A stretch of DNA of 6,773 nt from positions 1-6,773 of the forward strand of contig JBGTBQ010000357.1 in NCBI GenBank assembly GCA_041749275.1, given 5' to 3'. This document shows positions 1 to 4,196 of the stretch, piece by piece. The first letter of the stretch is position 1; each line of letters starts with the position of its first letter. The DNA comes from JBGTBQ01 sp041749275 (GTDB taxonomy: Bacteria; Acidobacteriota; Blastocatellia; Pyrinomonadales; Pyrinomonadaceae). Under the pieces are notes generated by a model. The model saw nothing but the letters and a program-made list of their open reading frames with translations, was not told where the DNA came from and made no database searches. The translations under genes and the position numbers were made by a program.

Positions 1-261
1 CGCGCCCTCTTCCAGCCCGCGCACGTCGGTCTCGGTGATAATCATCTTCGAGGACTCGTCGCGCGCGAACTCCGGCTCCGGCTGCTCTCGCGGCTCGCTG
101 ACGGTCGAATGAATGCGCGCCCGCGCGGGCGCATCGGTCGCGCCCACAAGCGACGACGCAGGCGCGGACTCGCCCGCCGGCTCCTCCGCCGGGCCAGCCT
201 TTTCGAGCACGTCGCGCACGAGCGCGCGGATGCGTTCGCGTGTGTTGAGTTCGTCCGTCAT
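1..261 (-). CDS. Partial N-terminus of a possible microcompartment-associated enzyme
   Basis: The reading frame starts at an ATG at 261-259 on the minus strand and stays open for 87 codons to the window edge. Three parts are visible. Residues 5-22 form a short predicted amphipathic helix with hydrophobic residues I11, L14, V15, V18 and L19 spaced i, i+3, i+4, i+7, i+8 among Arg and Glu. Residues 23-67 are a low-complexity Pro/Ala/Glu/Ser linker. Residues 72-86 (KMIITETDVRGLEEG) look like the start of a folded domain. Bacterial microcompartment cargo enzymes commonly carry an N-terminal encapsulation helix plus a flexible linker, and ITExxxR...G segments open EutQ/EutT-type proteins. The catalytic part lies outside the window, so the enzyme cannot be named. 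The minus-strand start has no Shine-Dalgarno: only five T residues separate the ATG from a heptad-repeat hairpin arm. The frame is convincing; the function is inference. Confidence 0.72.
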   Translation of the reverse strand, partial: MTDELNTRERIRALVRDVLEKAGPAEEPAGESAPASSLVGATDAPARARIHSTVSEPREQPEPEFARDESSKMIITETDVRGLEEGA

Positions 262-266
262 AAAAA

Positions 267-341
267 CAGATGTTAGATGTCGGATGTCAGATGTTAGTTT
301 TTGTCTTCCACCGACATCTAACATCTAACGTCCGACATCTG
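267..341. repeat. Inverted array of 7-nt repeats (unit YRGATGT)
   Basis: The left arm holds four tandem heptads, CAGATGT, TAGATGT, CGGATGT and CAGATGT (267-294), plus a partial TAG. The right arm holds the inverted heptads ACATCTA, ACATCTA, ACGTCCG and ACATCTG (314-341), preceded by CCG. The best pairing is a perfect 16-bp inverted repeat, 268-283 with 311-326; the other heptads allow pairing in several registers. The array sits between two divergent genes: it ends 5 nt from the minus-strand ATG and 7 nt before the -35 box of the hpt promoter. It could be a structured 5' leader for the minus gene or a mobile/slippage-derived repeat. Two more arrays with the same plan occur at 1042-1088 and 4102-4192. 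Confidence 0.9.
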
Positions 342-347
342 CTTTTC

Positions 348-375
348 TTGACCTTGTGTGTAAAGCTCTCATAGT
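348..375 (+). promoter_or_regulatory. Probable sigma70-type promoter for hpt
   Basis: TTGACC at 348-353 matches five of six bases of the -35 consensus. It is followed after 16 nt by CATAGT (370-375, four of six -10 matches), or after 18 nt by TAGTAT (372-377). Transcription would begin near 382-385. That is downstream of the ATG at 376 and would leave a leader of about 85 nt before the TTG start at 469. No other good promoter was seen between this point and hpt. Confidence 0.5.
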
Positions 376-457
376 ATGTCGCACCATGAGTCGCGCGCGC
401 AAATTTCGGATCGGTGGCGGCGCGCGTTGGGCATCCCGCAATATCCCAATCAAACTT

Positions 458-462
458 GGAGG
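458..462 (+). promoter_or_regulatory. Shine-Dalgarno that fixes the hpt start at TTG 469
   Basis: GGAGG lies 6 nt before the in-frame TTG at 469. The alternative upstream ATG at 376 has no purine-rich site before it (preceding bases AGCTCTCATAGT). This decides the start in favour of TTG. Confidence 0.75.
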
Positions 463-468
463 CCGACC

Positions 469-1038
469 TTGTCTACTTCTTCTTCCGCCCGCGCTTTCTC
501 TGAATTCAGCAACCCGAACCTCGAACCGCTTTTCACCGCCGAGCAGATTCAGACGCGCATTTCGGTGTTGGGCGCCGAGATCGCGCGCGACTACGAGGGC
601 CAGAACCCGCTCCTGATCGGCGTCCTGAAGGGCGCGTGCATTTTCCTGAGCGATTTGATGCGCGCGATTGACATGAAAGTCGGCGTCGAGTTCATGGCGA
701 TTTCCAGCTACGGCGCGGCGATGCGGACATCGGGCGAGGTGAAGATCGTCAAAGACCTCGACGTGCCGATTGAAGGGCGCGACATCCTCGTCGTCGAGGA
801 CATCGTGGACACCGGCCTGACGCTCTCCTATCTGTTGGACAATCTGCGCGCGCGCGGGGCGCGGAGCGTCAAGCTCGCGGCCCTGCTCGACAAGTGGGAG
901 CGGCGCGAGCGCGATGTGCCGATTGACTATCTCGGCTTCAAAATCCCGGATGCCTTCGTCGTCGGTTACGGACTGGACTTCGCCGAACGCTACCGCAACC
1001 TGCCCTTCGTCGCAGTTATCAAAGACCCTAATGCATGA
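469..1038 (+). CDS. hpt: Hypoxanthine(-guanine) phosphoribosyltransferase
   Basis: This cytosolic purine-salvage enzyme transfers ribose-5-phosphate from PRPP to hypoxanthine or guanine, giving IMP or GMP plus pyrophosphate. With the TTG start it is 189 aa, the usual family size. Motifs, numbered from that start: the LKGA pyrophosphate loop at 53-56; the flexible SSYG loop at 79-82; the PRPP-binding signature ILVVEDIVDTGLTL at 106-119 with the acidic pair E110/D111; the base-contacting Lys at about K142 (LLDKWERR); and the C-terminal VVGYGLDFAERYRNLP region at 164-179. All key residues are present. The frame is open upstream to an ATG at 376, but the 31 extra residues do not resemble the family, lack an RBS and would overlap the promoter. 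The gene is probably monocistronic: its own promoter lies upstream and a heptad hairpin begins 4 nt after its stop. The first ~15 residues (Ser/Ala-rich) are non-conserved. Confidence 0.95.
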   Translation: MSTSSSARAFSEFSNPNLEPLFTAEQIQTRISVLGAEIARDYEGQNPLLIGVLKGACIFLSDLMRAIDMKVGVEFMAISSYGAAMRTSGEVKIVKDLDVPIEGRDILVVEDIVDTGLTLSYLLDNLRARGARSVKLAALLDKWERRERDVPIDYLGFKIPDAFVVGYGLDFAERYRNLPFVAVIKDPNA

Positions 1039-1041
1039 TGA

Positions 1042-1088
1042 GAAGCTGTTAGCTTTTAGCCTTTAGCTTTTGTCTGGCTCACAGCTTC
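1042..1088. repeat. Degenerate heptad array (unit AGCTTTT) with inverted arm
   Basis: Four tandem heptads, AGCTGTT, AGCTTTT, AGCCTTT and AGCTTTT, run 1044-1071. A short opposite arm follows, with GCTCACAGCTTC (1077-1088) pairing with GAAGCTGTTAGC (1042-1053) at 11 of 12 positions. The array begins right after the hpt stop codon and ends 18 nt before the next ATG, leaving room for a normal Shine-Dalgarno. It may act as a weak terminator or spacer hairpin; there is no long T-tract after it. The plan matches the arrays at 267-341 and 4102-4192, but the right arm is shorter, as if eroded. Confidence 0.75.
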
Positions 1089-1106
1089 ATTTCAGAGGAA
1101 CACAGC

Positions 1107-2138
1107 ATGAAAAAAATTTTCGCACTGATTCTGTCAGCCGCCTTTTGCATCAACGCCGTCGCGCACGGAGCCGGCCACGGCCACTTCAGTCCGCGCCAGA
1201 GGGATTTATCTCAGGTCGAGATCAAGACCATCAAGGTCGCCGGCAACGTACACATGCTGGAAGGCGCGGGCGGCAACATCGGCGTGACGGCGGGGCCGGA
1301 CGGCATCCTGATCGTTGACGACCAGTTCGCGCCGCTGGCCGAGAAGATTCGCGCCGCGCTCAAGCAGCTCAACCCCGGCGCGCTGAAGTTTGTGCTCAAC
1401 ACGCATTGGCACGGCGACCACACCGGCAGCAACGCCGCGCTCGGTAAAGAAGCGACGCTCGTGGCGCACACGAACGTTCGCAAACGCCTCGCCGCCGGGT
1501 CGCAGACGCCGGGTCGCATCGTGCCTCCCGCGCCGCGGGAAGCGCTGCCCGTCATCACGTATGACAACGCCGTCTCCTTCCACTTCAACGGCGAGGAGAT
1601 TCGCGTCATACACTACCCCGCCGGCCACACCGACGGCGACAGCGTCATCTTCTTCACCACGTCGAACGTCATCCACATGGGCGACGACTTCTTCGCCGGT
1701 CGCTTCCCCTTCGTTGACCTTGACAGCGGCGGCAGCGTCGAAGGTCTGATCCGAAACATCGGCGACGTGATCCAGAAGGCGCCCGCCGGCGTGAAACTCA
1801 TTCCGGGCCACGGCCCCGTCTCGACGATTGATGACATGAAGGCTTACCACGCGATGCTGCGCGAGACGAGCGAACTTATCCGCGAGCGCATCCGGCAGGG
1901 CAAGACGCTCGAACAGGCCAAAGCCGAGGGGCTGCCCGAAAAGTGGAAAGAGTGGGGCACGGGCTTCATCAACACCGACCGCTGGATCGAAACTCTCTAC
2001 CGAAGCTTCAAACAGGGCGGAGAGATGAAGGCGGGCGCGGCCTCCATCATGCGCGAACGGTTCAGCGTCGAGTTGCGGCACGACGCGGCGGCGAAGTTCT
2101 TCCGGCCCATGTTCGGCGGAGGGCTGTCAACTCTATAA
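1107..2138 (+). CDS. Exported metallo-beta-lactamase-fold metallohydrolase
   Basis: This is a 343-aa protein with an N-terminal signal peptide: KK at 2-3, a hydrophobic core to about residue 16, and likely cleavage after AVA at 17-19. It should act in the periplasm or outside the cell. The MBL fold is clear from the HxHxDH motif THWHGDHT (H100, H102, D104, H105), the third ligand H174 in GHTDGD, the bridging Asp in MGDDFF (D193) and H235 in IPGHGP. This is a complete set for a dinuclear zinc site. The segment before it (about 46-75, VHMLEGAGGNIGV...GILIVDDQF) is the usual first beta-sandwich. A helical tail, about 244-305, ends in GFINTDRWIETLYRSF, seen in many uncharacterised MBL hydrolases. 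A His-rich stretch (HGAGHGH, 20-26) follows the signal peptide. The substrate cannot be told: a lactamase role is possible but unproven. The start is supported by AGAGGA at 1094-1099, 7 nt upstream. Confidence 0.93.
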   Translation: MKKIFALILSAAFCINAVAHGAGHGHFSPRQRDLSQVEIKTIKVAGNVHMLEGAGGNIGVTAGPDGILIVDDQFAPLAEKIRAALKQLNPGALKFVLNTHWHGDHTGSNAALGKEATLVAHTNVRKRLAAGSQTPGRIVPPAPREALPVITYDNAVSFHFNGEEIRVIHYPAGHTDGDSVIFFTTSNVIHMGDDFFAGRFPFVDLDSGGSVEGLIRNIGDVIQKAPAGVKLIPGHGPVSTIDDMKAYHAMLRETSELIRERIRQGKTLEQAKAEGLPEKWKEWGTGFINTDRWIETLYRSFKQGGEMKAGAASIMRERFSVELRHDAAAKFFRPMFGGGLSTL

Positions 2139-2220
2139 GCGGTGCGAAGCAGAAGACCGCCGCGCCGCGGAGCGTTTTCGGATGGCTGCTGAAGTTCACT
2201 TCCGCCAGTTAGAAACTCTT

Positions 2221-2435
2221 AGAGCGTGTCCAAAAAGCCATGTGCCGAAGCTCCGTGAGGAGCGGAATGTTTATAGCCCATCGCATGACACGAGGTCGCT
2301 GAAGCTCCGTGAGGAGCGACATGTTAGGCGCTGCCGCCCCTCCGGGGCTTGAAAGAACAAGGGGAGAGCGGCGCGGGCGACACACATTCCGCTCCTGACG
2401 GAGCTGACTCCAAGCTGACTTTTTAGACACGCTCT
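2221..2435. mobile_element. MITE-like non-autonomous element with 17-bp terminal inverted repeats
   Basis: AGAGCGTGTCCAAAAAG (2221-2237) is mirrored by CTTTTTAGACACGCTCT (2419-2435), with one mismatch in 17. The 215 bp between the outer ends contain no convincing gene. They carry three copies of a GCTCC/GGAGC hairpin and a GCCCC/GGGGC hairpin near 2335-2347. The length, the termini and the absence of a transposase fit a miniature inverted-repeat element mobilised in trans. The GAGCGTGTC... end style resembles IS5-group termini, from memory. A target duplication is not clear: if the element begins at the G of GAGCG, the flanks are TTA and TGA, at best a degraded TNA. The right end lies 15 nt before the next gene's ATG. 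The remaining gap, 2139-2220, shows no strong terminator. Confidence 0.75.
2247..2406. repeat. Three copies of a GCTCC-loop-GGAGC hairpin repeat
   Basis: Copy 1 (2247-2270) and copy 2 (2301-2324) are direct repeats sharing GAAGCTCCGTGAGGAGCG. Copy 3 (2382-2406) is inverted and differs at the loop (GTCA instead of GTGA). Each forms a 5-bp GCTCC/GGAGC stem with a four-base loop; in RNA the first two would be GUGA, a GNRA tetraloop. Copies 1 and 3 also share the following GGAATGT, so they extend the terminal inverted repeats inward in an imperfect way. Confidence 0.8.
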
Positions 2436-2450
2436 GAGACCACGCCGGCT

Positions 2451-3149
2451 ATGAAGAAACTTGTCCGACAGCGAGTGGCGCTTCTGCTCATCATGATGTG
2501 CATCCCGGCGCTCGCCCACGCACAGGTCGAGGGGAACCCGGACAACTGGTGCCGCAACGGACTCTATACGCACGACGCCGCCGGTTTCAGGCTCGGCAAG
2601 GTCGCGGGCGTGAAGGGCGCGCGCCTCTACTTCTACGATGACGCGGAGGATGACTGTCCCGGCGCGGGCGCGAGGTGCCGGAAGAAGAGCTATCTCATTC
2701 CGGGCGACGAAGTGATCGTGTCGAGCAAGTTCGGCGATTACGTCTGCGCGTGGTTCTCACCGAAGAAAGGTTCCGAGACGGTCGGCTGGCTGAAGGCGGC
2801 GAGCGTCTCCGTTTCGGAGGTGGACCAGAATCCTCCCCCGGCGCGCTGGGTTGGCGCGTGGGAGTACGCCGGCCAGTCGCTCGTCATCAAGCGCGGCGCG
2901 CAGGCGGGCGCGCTCCGCGTCGAGGGTGAAGCATACTGGCGCGGCTTGGGCGACAACATCCATATCGGCGAGGTCGCGTTCGAGGCCGCTCCCAGCGGCA
3001 ACCTTCTCAGGCTCGAAGAGAACGAAGACCTGTGCAGCGTGACGCTCCGGCTCGTCGGTGATTATCTCGTCGTCAGCGATAACCTCAAGTGCGGCGGCGT
3101 GAACGTCACCTTCAACGGCGTCTACCGGAAAACGAACAGTAAGCGGTAA
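2451..3149 (+). CDS. Exported six-cysteine protein with SH3-like segment, function unknown
   Basis: I do not recognise this 232-aa protein as a named family. It has a clear signal peptide (KK and RQR, then the hydrophobic stretch 9-20, cleavage likely after AHA at 22-24) and should be periplasmic or secreted. C17 lies in the signal peptide but is not a lipobox cysteine. The mature part has six cysteines (C34, C69, C76, C99, C195, C214), enough for three disulfides. Residues about 80-122 (PGDEVIV...FGDYVCAWF...VGWL) have the beta-strand and Gly-Trp spacing of a bacterial SH3-like domain. A Pro-rich hinge (128-131) leads to a second beta-rich domain, 133-226, beginning WVGAWEY and ending CGGVNVTFNGVYRK. 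This second part resembles small all-beta domains that report on bound ligands or inhibit lysozyme, but that is only an impression. No clear Shine-Dalgarno precedes the ATG; the MITE-like end is 15 nt upstream and may have replaced the native leader. Confidence 0.85.
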   Translation: MKKLVRQRVALLLIMMCIPALAHAQVEGNPDNWCRNGLYTHDAAGFRLGKVAGVKGARLYFYDDAEDDCPGAGARCRKKSYLIPGDEVIVSSKFGDYVCAWFSPKKGSETVGWLKAASVSVSEVDQNPPPARWVGAWEYAGQSLVIKRGAQAGALRVEGEAYWRGLGDNIHIGEVAFEAAPSGNLLRLEENEDLCSVTLRLVGDYLVVSDNLKCGGVNVTFNGVYRKTNSKR

Positions 3150-3174
3150 GGCAGTAAGCTTTAAAAACCGAAAC

Positions 3175-3213
3175 GGCGAGCGGCTTGAGATATTCAATCT
3201 CAAGCCGCTTGCT
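3175..3213 (+). terminator. Strong hairpin after the exported six-cysteine gene
   Basis: AGCGGCTTGAGAT (3179-3191) pairs perfectly with ATCTCAAGCCGCT (3197-3209) around the loop ATTCA. The stem extends outward to 3175/3213 with two G-U pairs. It begins 25 nt after the stop codon. Only TTT follows, so intrinsic termination may be weak. An A-rich stretch on the left (TTTAAAAACC) could give some activity in the opposite direction. Confidence 0.65.
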
Positions 3214-3258
3214 TTATCCGCACAGGGCTTATTGCCGTTTGCGTAAGCCTGTCGCCGG

Positions 3259-3300
3259 GAGCGCAAGCGTCCCATCTGCGAGCGCAGGCGTCCCGCCTGC
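3259..3300. repeat. Two tandem copies of a 21-bp GC-rich repeat
   Basis: GAGCGCAAGCGTCCCATCTGC (3259-3279) is followed immediately by GAGCGCAGGCGTCCCGCCTGC (3280-3300), with 18 of 21 identical. The second copy contains a perfect hairpin: GCAGGCG (3284-3290), loop TCC, CGCCTGC (3294-3300). Two of the three differences spoil this stem in the first copy. This looks like a dispersed REP-type repeat; similar GGGAGCGCAGGCGTCCCGCC-like sequences are familiar to me from GC-rich environmental genomes, as a recollection only. Confidence 0.75.
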
Positions 3301-3354
3301 ATTGAGCGCATGAGCGCGAATAATCTTTCCTCCACCAGCGCGGCGTGGGGCGGG

Positions 3355-3411
3355 AGCGGGAGCGTTCGAGCCACATTGCTCGAACGCTCCCGCTATCGCC
3401 TTTTGCCTTTT
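3355..3411 (+). terminator. Intrinsic terminator hairpin upstream of ruvA
   Basis: AGCGGGAGCGTTCGAGC (3355-3371) pairs perfectly with GCTCGAACGCTCCCGCT (3378-3394) around a 6-nt loop (CACATT), a 17-bp GC-rich stem. It is followed by ATCGCC and two TTTT tracts (3401-3404, 3408-3411). The T-tract starts 6 nt from the stem, a little further than ideal. It is the second hairpin after the 2451-3149 gene, with about 140 nt and no gene between them, so it would catch readthrough before the ruvA promoter. Confidence 0.7.
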
Positions 3412-3431
3412 CCCGCACCCCACTCTACAAT
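3403..3431 (+). promoter_or_regulatory. Predicted sigma70-type promoter of ruvAB
   Basis: TTGCCT (3403-3408, four of six -35 matches) is separated by 17 nt from TACAAT (3426-3431, five of six -10 matches). Transcription would start near 3438, about 50 nt before the ruvA ATG. The -35 box lies inside the T-rich tail of the preceding terminator. I saw no obvious LexA-type palindrome around it, so SOS control is not supported by the sequence. Confidence 0.55.
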
Positions 3432-3489
3432 CGCCGACGAAGCAAGAGGCGCTCCCGAAATTTCCCCTCGACTGCCTTGTCATTGAAGC

Positions 3490-4110
3490 ATGATTGCACA
3501 CCTGTCCGGCACTCTACTGGCTAAACACGCGACCAGTGTGATCCTCGACGTGGGCGGCGTCGGCTATGAAGTGACGATTCCCGTGACGACCTTCTACGAC
3601 CTCGAAGAGCCGGGGTCGGCGGTGCGCCTGCGCGTCTACACGCACGTCCGCGAGGAGGTGCTGCAACTCTTCGGCTTCCGCACGGAGCGCGAGCGCGAGT
3701 TGTTTATCTTGCTGATCTCCGTGAGCGGCATCGGCCCCAAGTCCGGCATCGCCATGCTGTCGGGGATGAGCGCCGACGAGATCGTGACGGCGATTCGCAC
3801 CAACAACCTCGCGCGCCTGACTTCGATTCCCGGCGTCGGCAAGAAGACCGCCGAACGGCTCGTCATCGAACTGCGCGACAAGATGGCGGCGCTCTCCAGC
3901 CCGGCGCTCGATGCGGAGTTGGCGGCGGGCGCGGTGGGCGCGGCCCCGTCCGAAGACTCTCTGCGCGAAGACACGCTCTCCGCGCTCATCAACCTCGGCT
4001 ATCAAAAAGCTCTGGCCGAGAAGGCCATCATGCAGGCCGCGAACGAGGGCGGCGACCTCTCGGTCGAGTTGCTCCTGCGCCGCAGCCTGCGACACCTGTC
4101 GAAAGGATGA
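3490..4110 (+). CDS. ruvA: Holliday junction branch-migration protein RuvA
   Basis: RuvA binds four-way DNA junctions as a tetramer and loads the RuvB motors that drive branch migration in recombinational repair. This protein is 206 aa, the normal length. Domain I (1 to about 63) is the OB fold, opening with the typical MIAHLSGTL and containing the GVGYEV strand; the acidic pin that guides strand separation is present as E55/E56 in HVREEVLQL. Domain II (about 64-140) has two helix-hairpin-helix motifs, VSGIGPKSGIAMLSG (78-92) and IPGVGKKTAERLVIEL (113-128), for DNA backbone binding. A variable Ala-rich linker, about 138-154, leads to domain III (155-206), the three-helix RuvB-binding module. 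The start is fixed by homology; the Shine-Dalgarno is poor (GAAG very close to the ATG). ruvC is not directly upstream. The stop codon TGA lies inside the first unit of the heptad array that separates ruvA from ruvB. Confidence 0.97.
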   Translation: MIAHLSGTLLAKHATSVILDVGGVGYEVTIPVTTFYDLEEPGSAVRLRVYTHVREEVLQLFGFRTERERELFILLISVSGIGPKSGIAMLSGMSADEIVTAIRTNNLARLTSIPGVGKKTAERLVIELRDKMAALSSPALDAELAAGAVGAAPSEDSLREDTLSALINLGYQKALAEKAIMQAANEGGDLSVELLLRRSLRHLSKG

Positions 4111-4192
4111 AGGATGAGGGATGAGGGATGAAAGTGTAAGTATCGAGTCGTCGCTTTCTCCTTCATCACTCGTCCCTCATCCTTCATCCTTT
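4102..4192. repeat. Inverted array of 7-nt repeats (unit RGGATGA) between ruvA and ruvB
   Basis: The left arm has four tandem heptads, AGGATGA, AGGATGA, GGGATGA and GGGATGA (4104-4131). The right arm has four inverted heptads, TCATCAC, TCGTCCC, TCATCCT and TCATCCT (4163-4190). The arms pair unit by unit with 26 of 28 positions complementary, plus two outer A-T pairs, around a loop of about 30 nt. The first heptad contains the ruvA stop codon, and the last ends 6 nt before the ruvB ATG. In the mRNA this would be a long hairpin filling essentially the whole intercistronic gap. No T-tract follows the stem, so it is not a typical intrinsic terminator. Confidence 0.93.
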
Positions 4193-4196
4193 GTAT

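Noticed and set aside
376..468. N-terminal extension of hpt from the ATG at 376
   Set aside because: There is no Shine-Dalgarno, it overlaps a predicted -10 box, and the 31 residues do not resemble the family; TTG 469 has a perfect site.
1206..2081. Minus-strand open frame of 291 codons
   Set aside because: It lies wholly inside the MBL-hydrolase gene on the other strand, is Arg/Val/Ala-rich with no recognisable motif, and is the kind of antisense frame that high-GC codon bias produces.
2757..3374. Minus-strand open frame of 205 codons
   Set aside because: It is antisense to the six-cysteine protein and runs through both the terminator hairpin and the 21-bp repeat; no family features or start signals.
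3489..3540. LexA/SOS box upstream of ruvA
   Set aside because: ruvAB is often SOS-controlled, but I could not find a convincing palindrome near the predicted promoter at 3403-3431, so it is not claimed.
4102..4192. CRISPR array
   Set aside because: The repeats are 7 nt with no spacers and are arranged as opposing arms of a hairpin, which does not fit a CRISPR.
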